A DNA stretch of 64,000 nucleotides from NCBI GenBank assembly GCA_963682025.1, contig OY821519.1, forward strand, positions 158,545,956 through 158,609,955. Direction: 5' to 3'. The notes beneath the pieces were generated by a model that saw only the letters and a list, made by a program, of their open reading frames with translations, was not told the origin of the DNA and did not search any database. The translations under genes were made by a program, and so were the position numbers. Of the stretch, positions 1 through 11,389 are shown one piece after another; within the stretch, counting starts at the first letter, position 1, and every line of letters begins with the position of its first letter. The stretch is from Cordilura impudica (Eukaryota; Arthropoda; Insecta; Diptera; Scathophagidae).

Positions 1-1332
1 CATATGTGTGTTCACTTATTCTAATGTCACCTACTATCGATCTTGCATAAAATGGTTCCCTATTGGTTATGCGTTTTTTACTAATTCGTAATTTTATTAA
101 CGTAATTTTTGCTGGAGCCTGTATCAACCAAAAATTTTAAGATATTCCCGCTCTCCGCTTTAACTTCGAAATATGGAAGCGAAGAGCTGATCATGCTAAA
201 AAATATATGTCGCTAAGTTCACCATATTGTTTATTCTCGTCATCGTGTTCATTTTCCATTGTAGCTCAATGTGAAATGTCCTTTGATGCTTATTTTGCTG
301 TTGGTTAGTGAACTGTTGTGGCCTTTTTCCAAAATATTAGTTCTGTTGTGGGGTCGATTAATGTAATTTATACGGCGAGAATGTAGGCTATGGTCTACGT
401 CCATAGGTTCTGGTCGTGGTTGAGGTTTTGGTGGCCTTGGGGGATTGTTGGAGTTAAGTTGATTAGAAAACTGTTGTTTTGGTTGCCAAGCTGGTTGACT
501 TGTCGATGGTATATGAGCTAACTGAGGATAAAACGTTTGTTTTTGAACGAAGTTTCGTTTTGTGACAACTGTGGAGCCTGATATTTTCTGACATTATATG
601 AATGATTTGAGAGGAAGTTTTAGTTTTCTAACTTAAGGCACAAATGGAGTGCTTGTGGTAAGTCTACTGGTTCCTTTATTCCCATAAGTCCAGTTAAGTC
701 CCCGTTCAAACCTCGTATAAAGGTGTCTAAAGCCTTGTCCCTATAAGATTTTGTCAGTAAATCAAGTGATTCGTGGCCCATTTGAAGGTAACCTAATTTG
801 TTAAGTATAAGAGAAAGATGCGTGTAAACCTGTTGATAAAATTCTGACTTGTACAAGAGTCGTCATCTGATACTCTAGGATTGATAAATCCCGTTTGTCC
901 CCATAGTGTGAAATTAAACACGAAATTAAATACGATGCCAATGCTACATCAGCACTGCCTGTTATTTTGTTCCTTATTATGCTTAAAATTCGGTAATACT
1001 TAGGTGTTCCCCTAAGCGGTTCGTATATAGCTAAGATTCTATCTACACTTTTTTTCCAGGAGCTAAATTCACCTGGCTGACCTGAAAATTCCTTTATGCA
1101 CTTTATCCATTACCATTTAAGTTATCCCTATGCCTATCTTCAATTTGCTGATCCCTAATATTGGCTAGATCATTGTTTGGATTAAGGGCGGCCTGAACTA
1201 CTTGCGGTCCTTGTCGCCTAAGAACGTCAATTCGTCTATGATCAACTGAGCATTTTGTGAAGTAGGATTTTGATTGGGGGTAGGATTTGATGAAAGGACT
1301 GGGGGTCGAATCAAATTATTTGGATTTGCCAT
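1..1332 (-). pseudogene. Ty3/gypsy-type retrotransposon gag remnant
   Basis: Reading the minus strand, an ATG at 1332-1330 opens a gag-like reading frame (starting M-A-N-P-N-N-L-I-R-P-P) that runs toward base 1 with interruptions. The best preserved part is 620-856, whose translation contains [15 protein letters not shown] followed by an alternating Leu/Lys segment, a pattern seen in capsid regions of insect Ty3/gypsy elements. Gag would form the particle that packages the element RNA. Stops and frame changes between 856 and 1330 mean it is no longer an intact gene, and protease, RT and integrase would lie outside the window. Its upstream leader and putative LTR lie at higher coordinates, consistent with minus-strand orientation. 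Family assignment within Ty3/gypsy is not possible from this piece. Confidence 0.6.
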
Positions 1333-1520
1333 TTTTTTTAAATATATCCAATGTATTTTCAAAATATATAAATATTTTAGAGTTATATTTACAAATTTAC
1401 ATATGTATTTGAATATTTTTTTTTTTAATTTTTTTTTTAAATAATTATCATAAAATTAAATTTTTTCTTTTACTTACTAAATTTTACAGCAAGGTTCTGA
1501 TGTATTAAAAAGGTTTTCTA

Positions 1521-1600
1521 ATGATGAATAAGTTGTCTGCTGGGCGAATAAGTTGTTTGCTTGATGAATAAGTTGACTGCTTGGTGAGTAAGTTGGCTGC
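1521..1600. repeat. Four-copy 20-bp tandem repeat in retroelement leader
   Basis: Four consecutive 20-bp units share the core GAATAAGTTG and end in CTGC or TTGC. They lie between the putative primer-binding site and the gag start of the minus-strand gypsy-type element, so they are part of its untranslated leader. A role in packaging or translation is possible but not shown. Confidence 0.8.
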
Positions 1601-1952
1601 TTCTGCAGAACACAGTATTTTCAGATCTTTTTCGATCTTTGAAATTAAACAGTTGTTTCATTTTTTACGACTTATACTTTTCCAAAAGTCACCAAAATTT
1701 GTTGTTTCAAAACGATAACAAAAGTATTTAATAATTTATATTGCATTTTAAATTTTCATATAAAAGTTTTAATTAGGAAATACTTTTTCCGGTTTCCTTT
1801 AGAGTTTCCTTTTTTGCTCTTTGTCACTTTTATTTTTATTTTTTCTTAACGCGATCCTTACGGTTAGGCTGCCACGTTTTGCCCCCGGTTTGCTTGTCGC
1901 TACTACGGAGCCTTGTTCCCGCAAAAAGGATATAGTGTTTATTTATTTTTTA

Positions 1953-1963
1953 TTCGGGCGCCA
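1953..1963 (-). promoter_or_regulatory. Putative tRNA-Lys-type primer-binding site
   Basis: On the minus strand this reads TGGCGCCCGAA, matching the 3' end of a tRNA-Lys primer as used by many retroelements. It sits on the gag side of the putative LTR, as expected. A related 11-mer, TGGCCCCCGAG, lies at 2005-1995, so which copy is functional is unclear. Confidence 0.5.
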
Positions 1964-2200
1964 GTTTTTTATTGCACCGGACCGACCGAAACTGCTCGGG
2001 GGCCAGTTAAGTTCTTTTAAATTTAGAACAGTTTTTTAAAATAGCTTCAGACACTTAAAAGGTCTGAAGCGTTCTTTATTTACTTTTAGTCAAATTACAA
2101 CTTAAAATAATTTTACAATTTACTTAATTTATTGTGTGTTTCTTTAGATTTTTCTAAAGTGGGCTTTCAAGCCTATAAAGAAACAAACAACAAATAAAAT
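1964..2200 (-). mobile_element. Putative 5' LTR of the minus-strand gypsy-type element
   Basis: The stretch between the primer-binding-site-like sequence and the beginning of the DINE-like repeat is where the 5' LTR of the gag-bearing element should be. It contains AT-rich sequence and a short inverted repeat around AGACACTTAAAAGGTCT. The second LTR lies outside the window, so neither the boundaries nor the target duplication can be verified; this is placement by position only. Confidence 0.4.
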
Positions 2201-3270
2201 AGAAAACAAGTAAGAGTGTTAAATTCGGCTGTGCCGAATCTTTGATACCCTCCACCTCGGTTTGAGTATTGATAATAAATGTAAACAATATATTTGAAAA
2301 AGTAAACAATTTGTTAAACTTAATACCAAATTATTTCAGCAAATTCTTTGGGTTGATCCGCTTAACAGATGTTTTTTGTTTATTTCAAGAGTTGGTCTAA
2401 AAAGCTTTCTCACATTAGTAATTCGCACTCCAACGAGGAAAGATCGTTTTCGTCTTTTCTATTATTTCGGATAAAAGAAAACACGTTTCGGTGTTTGCTT
2501 TTTGGACATCGTTGTTGCTGATCGGCATGCATTTAGGTTATATACCTATATTCATGCGTTTTCGGTTATATGATATAACCTCTCGATTAATTTAAAATTT
2601 TTGCAAATTAAATAGCTCACCCTAACCTTCATTGCGAAAAAGCTCTCTAAATTTTTTTTTTTTGTTGTTAAAGTATTATCATATTTGGAAAATAATTTTT
2701 TTTACAATTAAAAGGGAGTTTTCTCTATTAGATTTTGTGGCAACACAAAATAACACCATACAATACAAAATCTAACTCAGTGATGCCAACTTTTGATTTT
2801 GAATTAAATTATGTTAATAAAATATATTTTCATTTATTGACTCCAAATACTACTACCTGGGAATTATCATCGAACTTCAATTTTTGGAACGGTTAAACCA
2901 AAAGTCTGTATTTACTGCAACATTGTTGATTAATAAAAAGAAACATGTATGTATGTATAATTTTTTTTATTCACCAATAATGTTGAAAATGTAATATCGT
3001 AAAAAAAAATATTTATAGAATTTTATATGAAATTAAATAAATAAATGATTATTTTTATTAGATCTTATTGATATGTTAAGAATTTATTGTTTTCAATAAG
3101 TTTGAAAAAAAAAAAAAATATGATAAAAAAAATACAATATTTCTTATTTCATTGGAATTCGAACATAAGCGAAAAAGATCAAGAGCCAGCCCACTACGCA
3201 CTCGACCACCAATATGTTACTCGGTAGTTATGCATATAAATGTTTCTTTAGTTAAACAAAATCATGGGCA

Positions 3271-3362
3271 GAACGTTCAACAGAGAATATTGTGGTGGGA
3301 ACGTTGTGGTGAGAACGTTGGGATAGAACGTTGTGGTTAGAACGTTGAAGAGAGAACGTTGA
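3271..3362. repeat. GAACGTT minisatellite
   Basis: Seven or so imperfect 13-16-bp units, each containing AACGTT with GTGGTGAG/GTGGTTAG-type spacers. The palindromic AACGTT core is conserved while spacers vary. It lies in the copy-specific central part of the DINE-like element and is not present in the copy at 52.8-56.8 kb. Confidence 0.75.
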
Positions 3363-3557
3363 TACGTTTAAAATTTTATCCCAACAAACGATGCCAGTAG
3401 TAAAATGCAAATGAAATGGAGAAAAAATTATTCATACAAACAGTTTTTACATTATTTTGCTTTGTTGGGATGTTTTGCATGTAGTAACAGTAACAAAATC
3501 GACCTGATTTTGGCAAGCAGTGAATTTAATTGAGAAATGAAAACTGTAATCCATGTA

Positions 3558-3639
3558 CAGTCCTATCCACTTGAATAGCACACCTAAATGTATATATATC
3601 AAAAGCTTAAAGCACGCGCTATTTAAGTGGACAGGATTG
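3558..3639. mobile_element. 82-bp Tc1/mariner-type mini-MITE with TA target duplication
   Basis: The first 22 bases (beginning CAGTCCTATCCACTT) and the reverse complement of the last 22 (beginning CAATCCTGTCCACTT) match at 19 of 22 positions. The element is flanked by TA on both sides (3556-3557 and 3640-3641), the target duplication of Tc1/mariner elements. It has no coding capacity and would fold into a single hairpin, so any mobility would depend on a transposase supplied in trans. Confidence 0.8.
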
Positions 3640-6615
3640 TATGTTCATTTTAAAATGATATGTTTATTTATATCATTTATACCACCGTGTAACATTTCTA
3701 CAATTACAATATTAATATGTTTTTTGAACCAAAAAAGAAACATTAATGTTATATTTTTTGTTTTTGTACAAAATTGAAATAATTCATTTGATTTTATTAT
3801 GTAATGATATGCATGAAATTTTCACAATTTTAATAAAAGTATTTTAACTATAATTAACTATACAAATTTATTTTAGAAATTCTTTTTGTTTTTTTTTCAT
3901 ATGAAAATATTACATTTTATAAATATTTGAAGAGTATATAATATTTTTGAAATTTATAAACGAATATTTGAAAGCAATATGAAATGTTATTATAATATAT
4001 ATATATATATATTTATGTTTTTTTTTTTGTAAATAAGTATATAATTTAAGTTTGTAATTAATATATAAGATATGAATATACATATGTGTATTGCAACAGT
4101 TTTTATGTTCGCAATTCTTAAATAGCATTTGACGTTTTCTAAAATTCATTGAATTTAAATCAATGTTTTCTGTAGTCCGATTCTGTAAATTTCAACGATC
4201 CGAAAATCGCAAAATATATCGACAGCTATTGTAGTTTGCACTAAGGATTAAGTAATTCACTAGGTACATACATCTTAACGACAGTCGACAAACCTATTTT
4301 TCTATTTATTTAAATTGTAGACGAGTGGCATCTCTGTCAAAATAAGCGAAAAACACAAAGAAGAATAGAAAAAAACAAATTACTTCGTGTTTGACAGGAT
4401 GATTTTATGTTTATGTTTAATATCTTTATTTTTTTACTAATATTTCTGTGTATTTATTTGAAAATGAAATAATGAATTGAATATGCTATTTAATTTTTTT
4501 ATTTATATAAAAAAGTTTTTTAATAAAAGCAAAATATTTTCACTATTTTATGATTTTTATTTATGTATGACGACATTTCAACCTAAAATTTAAGTTTTTA
4601 TCGATTGAATAAACCACACAAAAATGGTTGTCGTTTAGATAACAACAACAGCTGAGTTTAATAATAGCGAATATCCTTTAAAAATTTTACTGATAATTTT
4701 GCGATTTTCTTTTTTTTAACGATTCGACTATCGTTAAAAGGAGTTACTGAATCGCGGTAGTGAAAAGCTATTAATTTCTCCTGAATGTCAATATTTTTTT
4801 TAAATGTAAAAATTTTTTAAATGTAAACGTAGGTATTGGTGTTTTTTTTTTTTTTTTTTTTTTGAATTTCAATTTGTGTTTAACGAATAAAATTTATATA
4901 TTAAAGATGCAATAGATGTCTTCTAAATTTAAAATTATAATTTCCGACGTTTTGATATGATTTTCTGAAATTCAATTAATTGTAATTTATAATTGGAAAT
5001 TTTTAATTCCAGTTTTTAGAATTGATATTTTCTTAAATTTGAATGGAAAATTTAAAAAGTGCAATTTTGTATTTATGTGAATAATAATGCTTTAGTAATT
5101 ATAAACAATTTTTAAAAATTAGATGTAATCGCAATCAGATATTTTGTAGGTAAAGCAGAATAATAGTTCTATATAACTATGTAAAACTGTTTTGAAAGCA
5201 AAAAACTCATTGATGAACTCGGTAACTCTATTTTATAAAGACAACAAAAAGTTAACATGCCAAACTTATGTTCATATTTGTAAAAGAATAATGAAAAAAC
5301 ATATGAAATAAAAGATCAGCCAGTGTATACTCTTAACATTGTTCTGTATGATATCTATTGAAAATATTGACATTCATGTTAAAATAGAAGTAACTATTGC
5401 AAGGCTAATTAGAACAAAAATTGTGGCGCCATCTACTGCGGCATAGTCAAGCTGAGCAAAATGAAGTGACACTCTGTTAAAGCAAAAGAAATGTATTTTC
5501 CCCACTACAAAATATTGCAGAAAATTATGTAAATAAAATAATATACCGATTTATTTCTAACATGCAGTTGTTATGGATATACATATATATAATATATGTA
5601 TATTATTTGTATTGTTTAATAATTTTATGTATGTATATGTAAATATTACACACAAAAAATATAACATCAAACGTTATTTTTGTGTTTTTCTTTTTAAATA
5701 AATTTATACATAAATTTTTTTTTGCTTAATTTACATTTTTTTATTAACAACTAGGTATTTTAGCATTATTTGCTTTAGATGTTGGTGAATTTTTACTCCC
5801 TTTATATTAACTCGTAGTGTCTGCTTGTCGAAAAAATTTTGAATCGATTTTAACCCCTTTCCCGTAACCCATTCGATCTGAAATTTTGCAGGCAGGCTCG
5901 TGGTAATAACAGAAATGATTTAACAAATTTTTTTAATGATGCCAAAACAATGGAAACTTTTAAATTTTTCTACCAGAGTTAATAAAAAAAATTTACAAAT
6001 TGTTAGTTTTTATTATACTATTACCACAACGACCACAAAAACAACAAGTCCAGCTATGACAACAACACAACATTTAGAATAACAACAAGAACAATATAGA
6101 AACATCATATTTTTAATTTTTTTTTTTAATTTTTCAGAGATTTCCCTGGACCTGTTCCACCGATTTTAATGATTTTTGAAATAGAAATCTTCCCATGAAT
6201 TTGGTGAATCATTCTCATTAAAAATTATCACTGTAGCTGCACTATGGAGGGCGTGATCGTGACAAGAACAACATAGAAAATTATATTTTTTCAAGACTTT
6301 TTTTAGTTCTTCATTCAAATCTCGGACCCTAAGCGGCCGATTTGGACGATTTTAAATAGCAAACTTTTCAGGATGTTAATGAATCATTTTTTATATCAAC
6401 GAGCACCCTAGCTGCCCGATTGATGCCGTCATCCTGATTTCCACAGACGGACAGACGGACAGACGGACAGACGGACATCGCTATATCAACTCCGGTTGTT
6501 ATAAGGATCACAAATATATATATTTTATGGGGTCCAAATTTTTTTTTCTAATTATTACAAACGGAATGACAAACTTATATACACCCTCTGCACACTGGAG
6601 TGGAGGGTATAAAAA

Positions 6616-7110
6616 GATCGATTACATTTACAAATAATACTTAATCTATATATTTCTTATTGATCTAATTAAAGAGTGGCGTGATATTCACTATTGATTA
6701 TATTGCAGTTATTTTAAATAAGTTAAATTGCAGACACCGATATTTTAAGCGCGTTCGCGAGGAGGATGTTAGTGCCTCTATTTAGCATAACATGTTCAAA
6801 AATAAGTAGTGGTAGTTCTCAGAGAAACATTACATGGAATAGCTCTCATAGAACTACATATTCAAATTACTCTATCCCTCTTTAAACGATGACGAAAATG
6901 AAATCGTTATCGAAACAGCTGCTAAGATCAAAATACCACCTAACACAATATTAAAATGAAGAGTGAGCAAATACACGAAATGCGTAGAATTCTAAAAGTA
7001 ATAGACTACTCCATACGAATATCTATTGCCATATAATTCATTTTCTATAAAACGGAATTTTAAGATAAAGTTTGCGATGCTTAATTAAAAATTTTACATA
7101 TGTTTCCAAA
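6616..7110. other. Unassigned AT-rich spacer
   Basis: Between the DINE-like right end and the first recognisable LINE codons I see no reliable open frame, inverted repeat or tandem array. A short plus-strand stretch near 6885-6955 could be decayed LINE ORF1, but the similarity is too weak to call. Confidence 0.5.
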
Positions 7111-7119
7111 GAAAAGGGT

Positions 7120-7500
7120 TATATGGCTGTGCTGTTGGGATTGAAAAAAACTGGCCATAAAGTTTGGGCCTCAAATGCCTAGACGTTAAAATTGTAGTAA
7201 AACCCAGAAACTTCCAGAAAAAAATATATCATTGAGGGAGCTGAGACTACAGTACTCGGCCAATTAATGGTATGAAGGTGATGTGGGAATACCAAAAACC
7301 AAACAAAGCAAAACTGACACAGTGCTATAACTGTCAAATGTTTGGTCATGGATCGAACAGATGTATGGTAAAAACATTTAGTGCCAAATGTGCTGGTCCC
7401 CATAATACGAAAGATTGCAATGCAACTATTGTTAAATGTGCAAATTGAAAAGGACCTCCGTCCAGACAAAAGCGCAATATAACAATAGTCGACATATGGG
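7120..7500 (+). pseudogene. Decayed LINE ORF1 with zinc knuckles
   Basis: The plus-strand translation around 7267-7450 contains CYNCQMFGHGSNRC followed by a second Cys/His cluster ending H-N-T-K-D-C. These are the CCHC zinc knuckles of ORF1 (gag-like) proteins of Jockey-superfamily non-LTR retrotransposons, which bind element RNA. The frame has stops and the N-terminal part is not recoverable. At about 7500 the sequence jumps directly to the linker between endonuclease and RT of ORF2, so the endonuclease domain appears deleted. Confidence 0.6.
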
Positions 7501-7504
7501 CTGG

Positions 7505-9395
7505 AAAGGCTCAAACCTAATGCTCGAAGATTATTCAATGAGGCTAAGATTAATGGTGACTGGAACGCCTATAAAATAGCCCTCACTGAATAATACAAAG
7601 AACTACGCAAATCCAAAAGGACCACGTGGCAGAGCTACTGTGAGAAGATCAATGACCTTCCGGAAGCTGTGCGACTTCAAAAGGCCCTCTCTCAGGATCA
7701 TACTAATAGTCTATGTACCTTAAAGAGACCAAACGGTTCATACACTGAATCTCCGGAAGAAACCTGCGAACTTCTATTGGAAACACACTTTCCAGGATTT
7801 GTCCCCACTAACAGGTCCCTACCAGTCGTCGGGAAACCCTCCCTGACAAGAGGAACATACGTTTAGCTGACAACATTTTTCAGAAGAATCGTGCCAGATG
7901 GGCGATAAATGGTTTCTCTCCATTCAAATAACATGGTCCGGACAATATATATCAATGTTTACTGCAGGAAGGGATGGATATCATCATCCCACAACTGACT
8001 AAACTTTTCAAATCTCGTCTTCTACATGATTTTGTGCTATCAATCTGGAGAAAAATAAAACTAGTGTTTATATCCAAGATAGGCAGGAAATCTCAACAGC
8101 TAAATCGTATAGACCGATTAGTCCAAGTTTTTTTTTTTTAAGACTATGGAGAAAGTTCTAGACCATCATATCAGGGACACTTACCTGGCAGGCAAACCCA
8201 TTCATAAACTACAGTTGCGCACCAACAGGGTTAATCCACGGAATCAGCTGTCCACAATATTGTCACAATGATAGAAAAGGCACTTGATGCCAAACAGATA
8301 TCTCTCTGCTCCTTCCTATATACACAGGGCGTCTTCGATAATACGTCGTATAGGGCAATTGAAGAGGCAATGTTGAGAAAAGATGTTTCTCCAATCATAA
8401 TCGACTGCTCACACTGATCATAGGCAGTACGTCTAGGACCGTAAATGCCACTAGGGGCTGTCCTCAGGGAGGCGTTCTATCGCCACTGCTGTGCACTTGG
8501 TCATAGGTGAATTACTGAGGGATCTTAACCTAGGATTCAGGACCTTCGGTTATGCAGACGACCTTGTGATCTCTGCCACCGGTTTCGATGAGAACACAAT
8601 ATCGGAGCGCATGCAGCAAGCTCTGAATTATACCCTCAATTGGTGCCAGAATAAAGGGCTATTCATGAACCCATCAAAGACCATACTGATACCCTTTACT
8701 AAACGAAGAAAACTCAACCTTAAGAGGCCAAGTCTGAACGGCTTGACAATAGGACAAATATCTAAGAGTAACCCTGGATAAATCCCTCACATGGAACGAC
8801 CACTTAGATAATATTACCAAAAAGGCCACCAGGGCTTTATACACCTATCAAAGACTATTTGGAATAACGTGAGGTTTAAACCCCATATGATCTACTGGTC
8901 GTTCAAGACTATTGTGAAACCAATGGTTACCTATTCTGCTCTTGCATGGTGGCCAAAGGTGGAACAAACGAATGCTAAGGCAATCCTGAGCAAAGTGTAC
9001 CGTATTGCCTGTATTGGTATCACCAACCGATTCCATCGGCACCATGCTCAACGTCACACCACTGCATATTTCGGTCATCGAAGATGCATGAAAGACGGTG
9101 ACCTAAAAGGTCATATGAGAGTGGCTAGACTCTTTTCCAGTGACCCGGTGGTGAGGGTCACGGACAGAATGCTACCAAAGAAAACGTTTGTCAGGGAATT
9201 TAGGACAATGATATTGGTACGGAGCATGTGAACCAATAGGACCTGGGAACCGGAACAGGGTTCTCATTTGTGATTCACGGATGACTCAAAACAATCAAAT
9301 GGGGACACGGGCGCGGGCATACTAGGTCCCAATTTCCAACGAGCCTTGCCCATGGGAAAATTCCCATCCATATTCCAAGCGTAGGTTTTCGCTAT
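7505..9395 (+). pseudogene. Decayed LINE ORF2: RT and RNase H remnants (LOA-like)
   Basis: Successive plus-strand fragments encode the pre-RT linker (ending ETHFPGF near 7800), a G-C-P-Q-G-G motif near 8460, and an FGYADDLVIS motif near 8540 (RT active site). A thumb region follows, and a terminal FTDDSK near 9275 resembles the first RNase H strand. RT plus RNase H suggests the LOA/I side of the Jockey superfamily; clade placement is tentative. At least five frame changes or stops separate the pieces, so the protein cannot be made. The end at about 9395 abuts the 5'-truncated LINE2. Confidence 0.65.
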
Positions 9396-9399
9396 TTAT

Positions 9400-11111
9400 A
9401 TAAGTTAAGGCGGTGATTGTCTGTATGGATTTCGAAAAACTATACAGTCAAAATACGCATTAAAATTTCAAAATTTCTTTGTTAATGTTCTATTATCGGC
9501 AAAGTTTGGTGATGTAGTCTTTCAGTTTATTCCTCGGTATTTGAATTGTAGGAGTTGGAGAAGTGATTTTGACAAGTTTGAAGAGTTTCTGGTTAGTTTG
9601 AGGTCAACGTCTTACTGTATTATTGGCGATCTAAACGCGCGGATTGGTGAAAGTCAGGTGGTATCTTTATAAATGGTAGGGTGCCTGGTGATTATACATT
9701 TTGTGGTGTAATGGGTAAATCGGTGATTGACTATTGCATATGCTCTTTTGTAATTTCACAGTCCCTAGTAAAGTTTATTCTGATCACATGCCACTATCTC
9801 TTTCTATATCGTCTATGATCAACTTAAACACAAAATGCTGTACATTGCCTCAGAAAATTAACTGGATCCCAAAAAATGCCTCAAAATACTCCAATTCTTT
9901 AAATTGCTTTCTAATTGCGATTATATCCAATTGGACTTTCCAATAGATATTAAGGTTACCACTCTTACTGATAAAATCTACTCAGCAACAGGTAAAATTA
10001 AAAGTAACAAATATTTTGAACCAAAAAATAAATGGTACGACTGCCAATGTGAATCGGCGCGCGTGAAAATGATTGTAAATCTTAATCTTTACCGCAAGTA
10101 TAATTTACCATTGTATAAAAATTTATATCTTGAAAGTAGAGCAAAATATCGGGAAGTATGCAAATTAAAAAAACGCAAATTTGAAGACGACAATATTAAA
10201 AAGCTAAACAACGTAAAAATGTCAGTGATTGGTGGAAGTTGGCTAACTCTATGAAAAATTGTTCGCCGCAGATAGGTTACGCCCTTGATGTTTGCACTTT
10301 TTATAATCACTTTAAGAAACTGTTTTTCACAATTGCAATGTGATGGTCTTATATCTTGGGCTGTGCCCTACAACGTTGTCCCCTTTCTCGACTCCCCTTT
10401 TGAGATACGTGAACTGAATATTGTTCTAATAAATGCTAAACTTAACAAACCTCCTGGCCAAGACAGAGTTAGTTACGAGTTCTATAAATTTGCTCCACAA
10501 AACTTTCTTTACGAAACACTGTCTCTGTTGAACAAAATTTTTCTTTCCCAAGATAAACCCTCATCGTTTCGCCGTTCTATTGTCATTCCATTGTACAAAA
10601 AAGGTGAAGTGAATGAAGTATCAAATTATAGAGGCTTATCACTTCTTCATACGCTTTATAAAATTTTTACTGGAATTATTGTAAATAGAATTAATAGTTG
10701 AATCGTTTGCAATGATTTCCACAATGAATTTCAAGCAGGCTTTCGTAGAGGCTACTCTACGGTTGACAATATTTTCAATTTAAACAGCATTGTACACCTA
10801 AACTGGAAAAATAAAAATAAAACATATGCATTTTTTGTGGACTTTTCTTGTGCCTTTGATTCAATACCAAGAAACTCCTTATTTTATAAATTGTCTAGGA
10901 TGGGCATGTCTACAAAAATTATAACTATTTTGCAAATTATATATGATGATACTTCCAGTCAAGTGTGGGATGGTAATTTATTATCAGACTCGTTTTCTGT
11001 TACAAAAGGTGTTAAACAGGGTTGCTTGCTGAGCCCAGTTCTATTTGCATTATACCTGAACGACCTGCACAATGTTTTGCCTGGTGGTATAAGATTTGGT
11101 GATTTAGTTGT
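9400..11111 (+). pseudogene. LINE2: 5'-truncated non-LTR retrotransposon, endonuclease and RT
   Basis: Translation starts inside an AP-type endonuclease: CIIGDLNARIGES near 9620, then SVIDYCICS near 9720. About 140 nt present in the related LINE-A are missing between these motifs. RT blocks follow: LNKPPGQD near 10445, YRGLSLLHTLYKIF near 10630, FFVDFSCAFDSIPRN near 10840 and VKQGCLLSPVLFALY near 11010. Several frameshifts and a stop at about 10699 separate them. LINE2 is a diverged relative of LINE-A at 22.7 kb and probably belongs to the CR1/L2-like group, though the clade is not certain. The reading is cut by the Mag element at 11112 and resumes at 15719. Confidence 0.75.
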
Positions 11112-11299
11112 TGTAATGTATCCAGCATGAGAAAACAACTAGTCTTTTCTGAGTTCAAATAATAACTGGTTATGTTTATTTAAGTATGTGAATAAGTATG
11201 TATATATATATAACATAGAGATAATGAGAGTATAGATAATAATTAGCATTCATATGTACAATGTAAATTAGGCTGATTGTACTTTATCAATACCCTACA
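11112..11299 (-). repeat. 3' LTR of the Mag-clade element
   Basis: 188 bp beginning TGTAGGGTATTG (minus strand) and ending CATTACA. The segment covering ATGAGAGTATAGATAATAA and its neighbourhood is nearly identical to the 5' LTR. It keeps about 50 bp at the U5 end (minus-strand 3' end) that the 5' LTR lacks. Confidence 0.85.
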
Positions 11300-11309
11300 T
11301 GCTCCTCCT
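11300..11309 (-). promoter_or_regulatory. Polypurine tract
   Basis: AGGAGGAGCA on the minus strand lies directly against the start of the 3' LTR, the position of the primer for plus-strand DNA synthesis. Confidence 0.7.
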
Positions 11310-11389
11310 AAAGCTGTTGTAAACAACGAAACTTTGTTGTAAAACTAGATTAAAATACTTTTAAAGTTGAAACATTATTTTTGGAAACT

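Larger units (their letters stand above)
2206..6615 (+). mobile_element. Long noncoding DINE/Helitron-like element, full-length copy
   Basis: The left end has a 7-bp-stem hairpin (ATTCGGC-TGT-GCCGAAT, 2223-2239) followed by TACCCTCCAC (2246-2255). The right end has GACGGACA-type tandem units (about 6444-6477), a TATATATTTTATGGGG stretch and the inverted counterpart GTGGAGGGTA (6600-6609). These features resemble the DINE-1 group of non-autonomous Helitron-like repeats of flies. A reverse-oriented copy at 52755-56755 has the same two ends, which defines the element independently; the central part (about 2640-4090) differs between copies. No Rep/helicase or other coding region is seen across 4.4 kb. 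It carries a minisatellite and a Tc1-type mini-MITE. Helitron affiliation is inferred from end similarity and not proven. Confidence 0.6.

Noticed and set aside
1524..1600. Possible CRISPR-like spaced repeat
   Set aside because: Units are directly adjacent without spacers; this is a simple tandem repeat in an eukaryotic element.
1821..2039. 72-codon plus-strand frame in the LTR/leader region
   Set aside because: Opposite to the inferred direction of the gypsy-type element and without known motifs.
3910..4149. 79-codon minus-strand frame rich in Ile, Tyr and Lys
   Set aside because: AT-rich microsatellite translation without any motif.
4843..4863. Long T-run as a retroposed poly(A) tail
   Set aside because: It lies within the DINE-like element and the same run is present in the other copies, with no retroposed gene next to it.
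7179..7538. 119-codon minus-strand frame
   Set aside because: It is antisense to the zinc-knuckle ORF1 remnant on the plus strand.
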